64,000 bases of DNA from Paramacrobiotus metropolitanus (GCF_019649055.1 NW_026570318.1:186001-250000); one strand, 5' to 3'; shown: positions 47,005-58,027, counted from the first letter of the stretch. Notes: generated by a model from the letters alone, not told the origin. Made by a program: numbers and translations.

Positions 47005-47683
47005 GGGAAGTGGGCCGGTACATAGCACCAAATTCGTGCACAGGCACGAAAACTTTCACTTTCGCGCACTCCCAAACACATTTTTGTTTCGGTTTCTGAC
47101 ATTCTATAGCCAAAAGATTTGTATACACTGGCGTGAAAACCGTTTGTGCGCGCAACATCCGGTTCGGGAGTTATGGCTGTTAGAAAATTCCAAAAAGTTT
47201 AAATGGGTTCAGGTGTGCCAAAAGTCTCATTATGGACCGATCTCCTCAAATTTTGCGTAAATGCACATAACCACGAAGATCGTTTTACACCGATCCACTG
47301 TTCTAGCATGTTTTTCAAATTTTAAAGTGAATTTCAAAAATTTTAAAATTCATTTTAAAATTTGAAAAAAATCATGGAAGTCTGGATCGGTTTAAAAACG
47401 ATCTTCAAAGACATGCGCATTTATATGCAAAATTTGAGGGAGATCGGTCCATAATCAGACTTTTGGTACACCTGAATGCATTTAAACTTTTTGGAATTTT
47501 GTTACCCTCATAACTCCGCAACCGGATGTTGCGCGCGCAAACGGATTTCACAACTACGTATACAATTCTTTTGGCTACAAAATACCATAAAGCAATGCAA
47601 AAAAGTATTTGGGAGTGCGCGACAGCGAAGGTTCCCGTGGATGTACACGAATTTGGTGCTACATATGTACCGGGCCAAATCCC
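47005..47683. mobile_element. Palindromic foldback element, TTAA target, inside a signal-peptide exon
   Basis: Almost the whole 679 bp is one imperfect palindrome: arms of about 330 bp (GGGAAGTGGGCCGGTACATA at the left, matched by GGGATTTGGCCCGGTACATA read from the right) around a centre near 47340. TTAA lies at 47001-47004 and again at 47684-47687. The codons on either side (SYPTS, then LNADN) are contiguous in the paralogue, so the insertion is precise. TTAA duplication fits piggyBac- or Kolobok-like transposases acting in trans. Confidence 0.9.
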
Positions 47684-49093
47684 TTAATGCCGACAACATG
47701 CTTTTCGAAGTATTCCGAGACGACTTCAACCAAGACAAACTTAGCCTGAACTGGACGGTCTTGGACGATGCACTGCCGGCTCCGCTTGCGCCTCCGGGCG
47801 ATCGTCAGAATATTCGCCTGCAAGGCGGTATGCTTCACCTGGAACGGGGTCCGATCTGGAAAGAGTCACATATTGACTACGCTTCGCGTATCCTGAAAAC
47901 ACAGTTTAACTTTCATTTTAAATACGGCGACATGACCATTCGGACCAAAGTTCCTGCGATGCATTATGCCGCTGCCATCGTATCACTGGCGTCCTGCGCA
48001 GAAACAGAAAGCTACACATGCCGGTTACCAGCAGTTTCGAGTGTAATAATTGTAAATCTTTCGGGTGGACGTGATAATGTTATTATGGGCACTGTGAATT
48101 ACGCCGATAGTGAAGGAGTTGCCATGCGCCACGTTAGTTTCTCCAAGAGGTGAGCAACACTTTTATGGAGTTTCCTTCCAGAAATACAGAGTACATCACT
48201 ATCAGCATACGCTTACGGTGACGTATATTGTAGCGATAATGATCTGTCCCTTGATTTTCACATACACAAGTTGGAGTGGACCAGGCAGAGCCTGGTTTGG
48301 TATATGGACGAACAGTGGAAACTGAATCTTACGGTTACTGGTTTGGAGAAGTGGCCTAAAATGTACATTAGCATGGGCGTTATGCCGAGTTCTCAAGATA
48401 CGGCTGGCCAAAACAACGTAACCAACAAGTCATTGCCTCAAGTATTTCTGGTGGATTATGTCTCTGTAAGGCAGCGTAAAAGAAGCCAAGCACCAATGAC
48501 TGGTACGTCGCGCTATGTCACGGCATTGCTACACTTGCGCGCCCGGTAAAGTGCAGTTACTCTTTATCACGCTCATTTCTTCAACAGGCCTTAAAAATAA
48601 AACTGTAAGGTTACGTAACACTGATTTGTGTTACAGCCACTCAGCGCGCTGTACTGCTGCCATCGGTCCTCGGAACTGTTGTTCCAACTATCGTCGTTCT
48701 GGCTTTTTTGGCGGTTGGATGTCGGATATATCGCCGAAGCTGGCACAGCGTTCATCAAGGTACCATGCTACACTTGGACCGAATACGGCGCTTCCAGCGG
48801 AAAATGTCGAGCCTTTGCGATGCATGTGGCCTTGATACCGATGTCGTGGTTAAGGCCATGGCTGCCGATCCCAGCATTCTCCTGCTGGAGGTGCCTTTAG
48901 CCAGCTTGCACATCAGTACGTGAAAATTGTTATTGTGATCATTTCATAATAAATAAGTTAGAAATAAATTTGCCGCTGCATATACGCTATGGTAGGTTAT
49001 TCATGGTGATCGATCAGGTAATTTTACTTTTTAGCGGATCTTGTTTTGGGCAGTAGCTCCTACCACCTTATCCGGAAAGGCAGCGCGTTTGGA

Positions 49094-49343
49094 CTGTATA
49101 TGCAATCCCATTGCGATGGCGCAGCATCGATTGCGGTTAAAACTCGGAGATCACGATTGAAGTCCTCCCTTAACCGTCGACTACTCCACGAGATGTATAT
49201 GCAATCCCATTGCGTCGACTGTATATGCAATCCCATTGCGATGGCGCAGCATCGATTGCGGTTAAAACTCGGAGATCACGATTGAACTCCTCCCTTAACC
49301 GTCGACTACTCCACGAGATGGAAACACGGGCTAGAGCCGGTCG
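49094..49343 (+). repeat. 125-bp tandem duplication in the kinase N-lobe exon
   Basis: CTGTATATGCAATCCCATTG followed by CGATGGCGCAGCATCG begins at 49094 and again at 49219. A third short copy of the opening lies at about 49193. The period is not a multiple of three, so residues around the beta3 lysine (AASIAVK) are encoded twice in two frames. Confidence 0.85.
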
Positions 49344-50470
49344 CCATCTCAATATTGTCAACTTGCTGGGTGTTGTGCTTAATGGTGACGTCCTGTTGCT
49401 ACTGGAATACTGCGAATTCGGGTCGCTGACAGCTTTTCTTAGAGGACACCTTCATTCAATGTCATGTGAAGAGGACGAAATATTGCGGAAAAGCACGATG
49501 GAGAAGAACGGGGATACACGAGACGAACTTATCGAACGGAAGTGTAGCGGTCAGAATCCGAGTTCACTAACGTCGACTCTGATTCGCTTTGCTTACCAAA
49601 TCAGCCGTGGAATGGAATTTCTGCATAGTAGAGCCATTCTGCATCGTGATCTGGCGGCTCGCAATGTATTGCTTTTTGATACTAATGTCGTGAAAATATC
49701 TCATTTTGGAATGGCCCAGCGAGGACCTATGTATACTTGCCATTTGCAGGTAAAATATTTGTTAACACACAAGCTATCGGCGACTTTGCGGCTCTTTAAT
49801 ACGAATTCACGCCGTCGAACTGGTTCTCTGAGATTCTAGCGAACCTAGAGTCTCAAAAATTAGCGATTTAATTTGGTTGGACAAGGCAGAACGCAATAAA
49901 TAATCTACGCTTCCATTGGCAGGGGCCGCTGCCGGTGCGATGGATGCCTCCGGAAGCCATCGAAAACAGGTTATTCACTCAGCCATCGGACGTATGGTCA
50001 TTTGGCGTAGTATTGTGGGAAATGTTTACCATGGGTGCTACACCCTACGCCGCCACCCACTGCATCCAAAAGCAGTCTGTTGGCGACTTCCTGGCCGGGC
50101 TAAAGAACGGTCTCCGCCTGGACAAACCAATGACATGTCCAGAGTTTATGTAAGTGGTTATTGTAGTAGGTTGCCAAATCTGATTCTTGGCAGATGTACA
50201 TGAAATGATTTAATTAGCATGTGTCTAAACTTTTGCCATGTCGACCTTAAGCAAGGTGATCTGATTGGTAGATACCACCTCATGCAGCAGTGTTGGCAGC
50301 TGTCACCTGAAGATCGTCCAAATTTTGCCGTGCTCTCCGAACAGTTTAAAATCATCTTAGACAGCGAGACGGAGGATACTTATCTGCGGTTAAACAATAG
50401 CTACGCCCAGTTTAACGATATTCATCGTGATATTTTGAAGAACGCTTTTGAAGTACACGTTAATCGTTAA

Positions 50471-51096
50471 TATGTATATCCCGTGAATCTAAGTGTGGTC
50501 GGCAGCTTCCCTACGTAGTGCCAGTAAATTGTTACGATAGCTGTTCAAAATAGTTTCGCTGTCACTTGGTTAGTTTTGTTTGTAGCGTTTTATAATCCCA
50601 CCGCTGCTATGGTCGTCTTAGGCCACTCTGCCGCTCAATGTGGAAGGCTATAATTACGGCATTTTTATGAGAATGTTTGTACCCATAAAACCGTAATCAT
50701 ATACCGCCGATATTGACGTATCTATACAGTAACTGCATTATGAGCGCGAGTTGTTAACAACACAATGCAACCGGTTTCCACCATTCCACGTAAAACACAT
50801 GCACACGATCACGCACAGCGTAATTTACAATTATTGTAGACACATGTGAACGGTCTGTATAGACTAGGCATCATATACAGTATTCGGCGTTTTTGTCTGT
50901 ACAAACATAGAAGTATTTGTGGTTTATTCCGATAGTTGGTCTCACGTCAGAACAATCAACGCTGCAGCCATCGACAGTCACAATGTAAAATGCTTTGATC
51001 AGAGTTAACTTGCGGTATACCGTATACGTACGTGTATGCTGTGCGTGGTAAATAGGCTTATCCAGTTACAATTTGCGTTTTGTGCAGGATACACAA
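50471..51096. other. Intergenic, upstream of the second DFG-type RTK
   Basis: No gene. A stretch near 51010 (TTGCGGTATACCG) corresponds to the one before 35331. Confidence 0.4.
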
Positions 51097-54000
51097 ATGC
51101 TGGTAAGCAACCGCTTATTATCAGTCATTTCTGTGTTTGCCTGGATTATTTTTCTTGGGTGCAATGACGGAGTATTTTGTGAGGAGGAAGCAACGGAGAT
51201 TTTTCACGATGATTTTCAAACGTTGAATCTTGAGAAATGGGTCGTATCCAATGAGCATGACGCAACCGAGGATTCAAATTTCGATCCTTCGAATGTGTTT
51301 GCCAAGAACGGTCTGCTGACATTAAAATCGGCTCGGGAGCGTCACGATGCGAAACGGTCGCGTATTAATGCTGCAGTAACGACAAAGGATTCGTTTAAAT
51401 ACGGACAAATCTTAATCCGCGGAAAGCATCCACACGTTTACGCGGTCGACAGCTCTGCCTGTTCTTTGCTGATGCTAGTGCCGATTGGCAACAAGTCCTT
51501 TCCCAATACGTCCATCGGTGCTTGTGCTGCTACACCAATTTTGATAACTGCACATCAGACGTACGTCACGGTCGCCGGTGAAATTACTACTTATGGTCAA
51601 ACTTTCATGAGGTGAGACAGACGACAACAATCCCCGGTGAGGCTCCACCATTTTTTACCAAAATGTTTTATCCGGTCTATAAAATTATACGTACGCACGA
51701 TCTTACCACGAACCAAATATGTGATCACACACAACAAATATGCGCATACGCGCAAATGTTGTAGCACCGCAAGTTTTATCAGGGCAATATTTTTTTTACC
51801 TCCTGCGAAGTACGCCCTTTTATTTTTTTCATTTGCCTTTAGCGATACAGATTTGACCACTGACTACCACACTTACCGGCTGGTGTGGACGGAAGAACTG
51901 ATGGAATTGTATATGGACGATATCCGCCTGTTTAACCTAACAGTTCCCGGCTTGGAAAACTGGCCTGCAATGCGCATACGATTGATGATTGGTTTTCCAG
52001 ATCTTCCGAATCTCCGTTCCCTGTCACAAGAACGCTCCCCAGTTACATCATACGAGTTTCTTGTAGATTATGTCATTGTGGTGCAACAATATAGCGGATT
52101 AAGAACAAGTATGGTTACTTTTTTCAAAGTTTTGAAGATTCTCTCTACCGATAGTTTACTCTACTGATATAATTATTATTATTACTCTTCGGCTTTTCCA
52201 GATAGTGTCACTCTTCGGATAGCGTTGGGCGTGGCTCTACCCCTTACCATCCTGGTATCAGGTGGATTTATTTATCTGCTGGTACGACGCGCCAGATGCC
52301 GTCGTGCCAAGCGCCGAAATATCATTTCCAAAACCGTCGGACTCCCTCGATCATCCAGTCACTATGATGCAACAACGTTGGAACGCAATGCCCATGTTCT
52401 GCAGTTGCTTCAAAGTGAAAGCGTTAAGGCTCGCGAAATCACTCTGCAGAATTTGCAGATTAGTAAGCAGTGTCTAATTACATGAAAAACCGAGGATTTT
52501 TATGTTAATTGATAATAAATAGTATCTTGCATAGAACTATAGATACATTAAAATAAATGTTCCTTTTTATTTTCAGCGAATATTATTCTGGGGCGAGGAA
52601 CAACAAGTGTAGTTAGGAAAGGTGTGGCCACAGGCCTCAGTGGCTATTCGGATCCGGTCGGCGTAGCAGTCAAGAGCGCCCGTGACACAAGTGATCCGGT
52701 GGAGAGCAGACAATTGCTCCAGGAACTGAAAATTATGGCAGCGATGCCGCATCATGAGCACCTTCTGCAACTGTTGGGGGTGGTAATAAGAGGTGTCTAT
52801 TACATTTTTTTCCTGTCTTCAGTTCGGGTGTTCGTTATTAGGCCAGCCGTGTATATTTTCCACAGGTGACCTTCTTTTGGTTCTCGAATACTCCAGGTTT
52901 GGTTGCTTGAAAAATATGTTGAAAACTTACGGCATCGAACGGTTTTATAATCATGTGGACGCGGATGGCGCGATTCTTCCGTACGATGATGACGAAGCGG
53001 AGCGAATTAAACTAGCCTCCGATAGAGTAGTAATGCGCCGTGATGAAATGGAAGAACTCGATGGGGAGGTCTTGTCCACACAAACTTTCTTGCATTTCGC
53101 TCACCAAATCAGTCAGGGCATGCAATTCCTCAGTACTCTGTCCATCGTTCACCGCGATCTCGCTGCTCGAAATATTCTAATTTGCGACGGATATGTGGCC
53201 AAAATATCGGATTTCGGAATGGCGCGGATGGCTACCGAATGCTCTGTAGAAGATCACAAGGTACGAAACTACGAATGCGACTGCGTCATTATGGGTGCAT
53301 AGCTGAATCCTGTATTTTTATGTCACGTGATGCTGCACAGGAAGCGCTGCCGGTTCGCTGGATGCCACCGGAAGCCATCGTAGAGAAACTCTACTCGGAG
53401 AAGTCGGACGTGTGGGCGTTCGGTGTTCTTCTGTGGGAAATGTTCAGCTTAGGTGCTCTTCCTTACGCGGAGGTCCACGTTTCCACCGGAAATAAAATTT
53501 CGGATTTCTTAGCTTCGCTAAAGACGGGATTACGTTTGGGCAGGCCAGCAGCATGTCCGAATGCCATGTGCGTAAGCATCCCCGGAGTACATAATTATTA
53601 GCACGATTGGCTAGTGCACAGTATAATGTTCTATGCTACGTTTCACGTTTTCAAATTTTAGATCAACAGTTGTTGTAGTACAAAGACGCTTTGAGCGTCA
53701 CACCGCTTCTTTTTAATGCATTTGCTCAACGACACTAAATAATCACCCAAAATTTGGTTAAAAAAACTATATTTTAAAAGTGAAATTAGGATAGATTAGA
53801 GGATAGATGACAGAAATTGTTATGAAGATAAACTGCTAGGCTCTGAATGTTAAAGCATCATCCATAAAATACTTCACTAAGTTTTTTTATGATTACGGAT
53901 ACTGTAATCAAACGCTGTCAGAACTGATGTTTTGTTATTTTTTCCGCTGATTGCAGATACAGTTTAATGGGACAATGCTGGCAGCTCCTTCCAAATGATC

Positions 54001-54122
54001 GGCCGAATTTTGGCTGTCTCACGCAAAGTCTGCGTGGTATATTGGAGGATGCTTGTACGCAGATTTATCATCGCTTGGATTATCGATGCCTTCAGCCAGA
54101 TGCGGCTAAGAAAGGCGGATGA
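51097..54122 (+). CDS. GH16-lectin receptor tyrosine kinase, catalytically complete (DFG), second copy
   Basis: Exons 51097-51611, 51843-52108, 52202-52462, 52577-52792, 52866-53260, 53341-53567 and 53957-54122 close as 681 aa. The ATG at 51097 heads a signal peptide ([15 protein letters not shown]). The GH16-like ectodomain has [45 protein letters not shown] and [11 protein letters not shown]. The membrane helix [20 protein letters not shown] is followed by basic residues. The kinase has [30 protein letters not shown] and [10 protein letters not shown]. Exon lengths 261, 216, 395, 227 and 166 equal those of 35331-38442, showing direct duplication. Expected role: ligand-driven tyrosine phosphorylation at the plasma membrane. 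The LTR-element array begins in its 3' flank, 5 bp after the stop. Confidence 0.93.
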
Positions 54123-54126
54123 CGAA

Positions 54127-54235
54127 AATTTTATATATGTAATTACGACATTATTGCGTACTTGAATAATTTTATCAATGAAAAAACTATAAATCTACAG
54201 CGCACTGCGCTGCATCGCACGAAACAGGAGACTAC
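54127..54235. repeat. 109-bp direct repeat, left copy (partner 57919-58027)
   Basis: Identical, as far as I can read, to 57919-58027. It abuts the first LTR, and its partner abuts the last, so the array looks as if it sits in a 109-bp target duplication. Confidence 0.9.
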
Positions 54236-54844
54236 TGTCATAGGTAGTGCTACCTATATCCTATAAATCTACAGTATGGGGAAACATGGGGTGTCCCTAA
54301 AGAATACCTTTTATTCATAAATGGGAGAAAATACATAAAAATAGATAAATCAAGATCAGAGACACTGATATTCCAGTAGAAAATCCATTAACAGGGGCAC
54401 TTCCATAGCTAATCACCACCATGGGCTGTTACAGTATACACCGTGACACATGCCCCTCCTCCCAACAAGGGCTGCCCTCAGCCCATGAGAAAACAAAACA
54501 AAGAGTATGACATGCTCTTAACAAAACTGATCAACAAAAGGGTGTCGCTTCTTTCGGGCAAGTATCCGCGTCCTACTGGCTTCCTCCTAAGATGATGGTG
54601 GCTGGTAGCAGGACGGTGTCAAGGGCCTCTTGTGGCCCTTTTGCAGTGCCGCTGACAGAAAGCGCCTTATCCGGATCCTTCCACACCCTGCACCGCGCAG
54701 GCAGATTTGCCACGTCCGCCATGGGCGTTGCAGGAATATTCCGCATCGTGGTCGAGCTTCCGAGGAGGATGCGGTTCCACTCCGCCTTAACCTCCTCCGA
54801 AATTGGAGGACTTTGGGTTCCGTACGCAGCAGTAAACCTCCGTG

Positions 54845-55945
54845 TTACTGCTGCAATCCGTTTTTTGAACGTGGCCGGGAAGCTGCAGTGTTGCGTGCGT
54901 TTAGCCGCAGACGTGCATACGGTGTGGCTCGGACGGTTCGGCGCTGCCTTAAAGCTGCAATGCGGCTGAGTTCAGACGCAAAGTCCACCGTCCGGAAGTC
55001 AGTTAGCGGCGCCTGACGGTCCACCACTTTCCCATTAGGCAGACGGATTAAGTGGTCCGTATCTGCATTGACAGAACCACTGCCAGCCGCGGGCGATGTG
55101 GAAATGGCTGTCTTCGCCATTGCTGCTGGCAGTAAGAACCGACAGCCCGGATAACAGCGGCCCGCATGCAATCTGGGTCGTTTTAGGCAGGACTGCGATC
55201 GTGAAGCTGTATGCTCAATGGCATCCGATGCCATTATCGTCACGACCGTGAACTGCTGGGGCTGGGGTAGTGATGTGCGCTGAGCATATTGCGGCGTAAC
55301 AGGGAAATATCCTGTTGTTACTTGCTTAGCGCAATGACTAGAAACGGGACTCGAAGGGGTTGCGCGAGTCTGTTTTTCCTGAAGAAGCGCTCGACTTCTT
55401 TCTGCCACCCCTTTATAAAAATTCCGTTCTCGCTCGAACTGAGTTGCGGCCGCCTTGTAGTACTTTTTCTCTTTTCCAAGAGCTGCCAGCTCTTTTTCAA
55501 GCTGGGCGATCCGCTGCTCGGCTGGACAGCAGACGGTAGTGGGTGCAAAGCTGTTGACTTTGCCAGCACTGCAAGGAACGTGGTGAATCACCTGCTGGAC
55601 TATGTTAGGCACAGCAGGATCCGTATAGCTTTCCTTGGCGGCAGGAATCGTTGCACAAAGATATCCATAAGGAGAAGGGTTGGAAAAACCCTTAGAATAG
55701 TCCGAGATATGATGTGGCACGGCGCGGGCTCCGTATAGGTAGGTGTTCGTTTCGGGCGGTCCGTAATCTATTGGTATGTGGTCTTTCGGGCAGGCGGAGA
55801 GCATGCTCGCCCATCCAGATGTCGGATATCCACTGTATGCCGCTGATGGCGGCGGAATCGGCCGGGAAACTGCAGGGTACGCTATCGGCATCGGCGACCC
55901 AAACTGGGCTGGGGCAAGACCGCAGCCACCGAAAGGCTGGTACAT
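54845..55945 (-). CDS. ORF of LTR-type element, first unit
   Basis: 366 codons. Pro/Tyr-rich N-terminus (MYQPFGGCGLAPAQF), a central predicted coiled coil (IAQLEKELAALGKEKKYY, ERERNFYKGVAERSR) and a basic C-terminus (RQRRTVR). Oligomerising coiled coil plus basic tail would suit a Gag-like role, but there is no zinc knuckle and no family I recognise. It is the sister of 56582-57682. Host domestication is an alternative. Confidence 0.6.
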   Translation of the reverse strand: MYQPFGGCGLAPAQFGSPMPIAYPAVSRPIPPPSAAYSGYPTSGWASMLSACPKDHIPIDYGPPETNTYLYGARAVPHHISDYSKGFSNPSPYGYLCATIPAAKESYTDPAVPNIVQQVIHHVPCSAGKVNSFAPTTVCCPAEQRIAQLEKELAALGKEKKYYKAAATQFERERNFYKGVAERSRALLQEKQTRATPSSPVSSHCAKQVTTGYFPVTPQYAQRTSLPQPQQFTVVTIMASDAIEHTASRSQSCLKRPRLHAGRCYPGCRFLLPAAMAKTAISTSPAAGSGSVNADTDHLIRLPNGKVVDRQAPLTDFRTVDFASELSRIAALRQRRTVRATPYARLRLNARNTAASRPRSKNGLQQ

Positions 55946-56581
55946 TGTTCAAACCAGGAGCGCAATTTGTCATAGGTAGTGCTACCTGTATCCTATAATC
56001 TACAATATGAGGAAACATGGGGTGTCCCTAAATAATACTTTTTATTCATAAATGGGGATAAATGAGAGAAAATACATAAAAATGGATAGTTCAAGATCAG
56101 AGACACTGATATTCCAGTCTAAAATCCATTAACAGGAGCATTTCTATAGCTAAGCGCCATCATAGGCGGTTATAGGCTACACCGTGACACATGCCCCTCC
56201 TCCCAACAAGGGCTGCCCTCAGCCCGTAAGGAAACAAAGCACAAAAAGAGTATCACATGCTCTTAACAAAAACAGATCAACAAAAGGGTATCGCTTCTTT
56301 TGGGCATGTATCCGTACTGGCGTCTTCCGAGGATGGTAGCTGGTAGCAGGACAATGTCAAGGGCCTCTCGTGGCTCTTTTGGGTGCCGCTGACGAAGGGC
56401 ACCTTATCCGGATCCTTCCACACCCTGCACCGTGCAGGCACATTTGCCATGTCCGCCATGGGCGCTGCAGCAATATTCCGCATCGTGGTCGAGCATCCGA
56501 GGAGGAGGCGGTTCCACTCCGCCTTGGCCTCCTGCGACATCGGAGGGCTTTGACTCCCGTACACAGCAGTAAACCTCCGCG

Positions 56582-57682
56582 TTACTGCTGCAATCCGTTT
56601 TTTGAACGTGGCCGGGAAGCTGCGGTAACACGTGCGTTTAGCAGCAGACGCGCGTACGGTGTGGCTCGGACGGTACGGCGCTGCCTTATAGTTGCAATGC
56701 GCCTGAGTTCAGCCGTCAATTCCACCGTCCGGAAGTCAGTTAGCGGTGCCTGACGGTGCATCACTTTCTTATTAGACAGACGGATTAAGTGTTCTGTATC
56801 TACATTGGCAGAACCACTGCCAGCCGCGGGCGATGTGGAAATGGCTATCTTTGCCATTGCTGCTGGCAGTAACATCCGACAGCCCGGATTACTGCGATCC
56901 GCATCCAATCTGGATCGTTTTAGGCAGGACTGCGATCGTGAAGCTCTATGCTCAATGGCATCCGATGCCATTATCGTCACCACCGTGAACTGCTGGGGCT
57001 GGGGTAGTGTTGTGCGCTGAGCATATTGTGGCGTAACAGGGAAATACCCAGTTGCTACTTGCTTAGCGCAGTGACTGGAAACGGGACTCGAAGGGGCTGC
57101 GCAAGTCTGCATTTCTTGCAGAAGCACTCGGCTTCTTTCTGCCACCCCTTTGTAAAAATTCCGTTCTCGTTCGAGCTGAATCGCGATCACCCTGTAGTGC
57201 TCTTTCTCTTTTGTAAGAGCTGACAGCTGTTTTTCTAACTGAGTGACTCGGTGCTCGGCTGAACTGGAGACTGCGATGGGTACCAGTCCATCGACTTGGA
57301 CAGCCCTATGAGGTACGAAGTGGCTCACCTGCTGGGATTTGCCGGGCATATAGCAATCCCTGGAGCTTTCTTCGGCTAAGGGCGTCGTAGTAGGAAGCTG
57401 TCCATTAGGAGAAGGGTTGGAAAAACCCTTAGAATAGTCCGGGATATGATGTGGAACGGCACGGGCCCCGTACAGAAGGGCGTTCGTTTCGGGCAGTCCG
57501 TAATCCACTGGTATATCATCTGCGGGGCAAGCGGAAGATGTGCGCGCCCACTCAGTTGTCGGAAATCCAGCATATACCGCTGAAGGCGGCGGAACTGGCC
57601 GGGAAACAGCAGGGTACGCCATCGGCATCGGCGACCCAAATTGGGCTGGGGCAAGACCGCAGCCGCCGAAAGGCTGATACAT
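56582..57682 (-). CDS. ORF of LTR-type element, second unit
   Basis: Also 366 codons, colinear with the first unit without length change. It is most similar in the N-terminal 30 residues, the coiled coil (VTQLEKQLSALTKEKEHY) and the basic C-terminus, and more variable in between. Equal length and conserved motifs in both copies suggest the protein was under constraint before the array formed. Confidence 0.6.
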   Translation of the reverse strand: MYQPFGGCGLAPAQFGSPMPMAYPAVSRPVPPPSAVYAGFPTTEWARTSSACPADDIPVDYGLPETNALLYGARAVPHHIPDYSKGFSNPSPNGQLPTTTPLAEESSRDCYMPGKSQQVSHFVPHRAVQVDGLVPIAVSSSAEHRVTQLEKQLSALTKEKEHYRVIAIQLERERNFYKGVAERSRVLLQEMQTCAAPSSPVSSHCAKQVATGYFPVTPQYAQRTTLPQPQQFTVVTIMASDAIEHRASRSQSCLKRSRLDADRSNPGCRMLLPAAMAKIAISTSPAAGSGSANVDTEHLIRLSNKKVMHRQAPLTDFRTVELTAELRRIATIRQRRTVRATPYARLLLNARVTAASRPRSKNGLQQ

Positions 57683-57918
57683 TGTTCAAACCAGGAGCGC
57701 CATTTGTCATAGGTAGTGCTACCTATATCCTATAAATCTACAGTATGGGGAAACATGGGGTGTCCCTAAAGAATACCTTTTATTCATAAATGGGAGAAAA
57801 TACATAAAAATGGATAAATCAAGATCAGAGACACTGATATTCCAGTAGAAAATCCATTAACAGGGGCACTTCCATAGCTAATCACCACCATGGGCTGTTA
57901 CAGTATACACCGTGACAC

Positions 57919-58027
57919 AATTTTATATATGTAATTACGACATTATTGCGTACTTGAATAATTTTATCAATGAAAAAACTATAAATCTACAGCGCACTGC
58001 GCTGCATCGCACGAAACAGGAGACTAC
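57919..58027. repeat. 109-bp direct repeat, right copy (partner 54127-54235)
   Basis: Repeats the 3' flank of the RTK gene immediately after the last LTR, ending at GAGACTAC before single-copy sequence resumes. Confidence 0.9.

Larger units (their letters stand above)
46937..50470 (+). pseudogene. GH16-lectin receptor tyrosine kinase, HFG subtype, decaying copy
   Basis: Paralogue of 31234-34162. Exons: signal/ectodomain 46937-48149 (interrupted), 48234-48502, 48637-48915, 49035-49749, 49923-50149, 50272-50470. The coding core is well kept ([26 protein letters not shown]-type ectodomain, [22 protein letters not shown]). Three defects: the codon matching the paralogue's ATG reads ACG (46937); a 679-bp inverted-repeat element sits in the signal-peptide codons (47005-47683); and a 125-bp tandem duplication in the N-lobe exon (49094-49343) shifts the frame. 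The open frame reading out of the inserted element gives an ectodomain without a signal peptide. Loss looks recent. Confidence 0.85.
54236..57917 (-). mobile_element. Tandem array of two LTR-type elements (LTR-ORF-LTR-ORF-LTR), looks whole
   Basis: Three direct repeats of 213-222 bp (54236-54448, 55968-56189, 57705-57917) run from TG to CA with short inverted tips (TGTCA/TGACA). Each encloses one 366-codon ORF read on the minus strand. A tRNA-primer-like TGGCGC stretch follows the LTR on the coding strand, and a purine-rich tract (GGGAGGAGGGGC) precedes the next LTR. No polymerase, protease or integrase is present, so this is a non-autonomous (TRIM/LARD-like) family. The outer LTRs are almost identical and the middle one more diverged. 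The array is young and looks whole, with no breaks seen in either ORF. Confidence 0.75.

Noticed and set aside
46919-47260. Frame of 113 codons reading from the signal-peptide codons into the element
   Set aside because: Only the first 27 or so codons match the paralogue; the rest is transposon arm.
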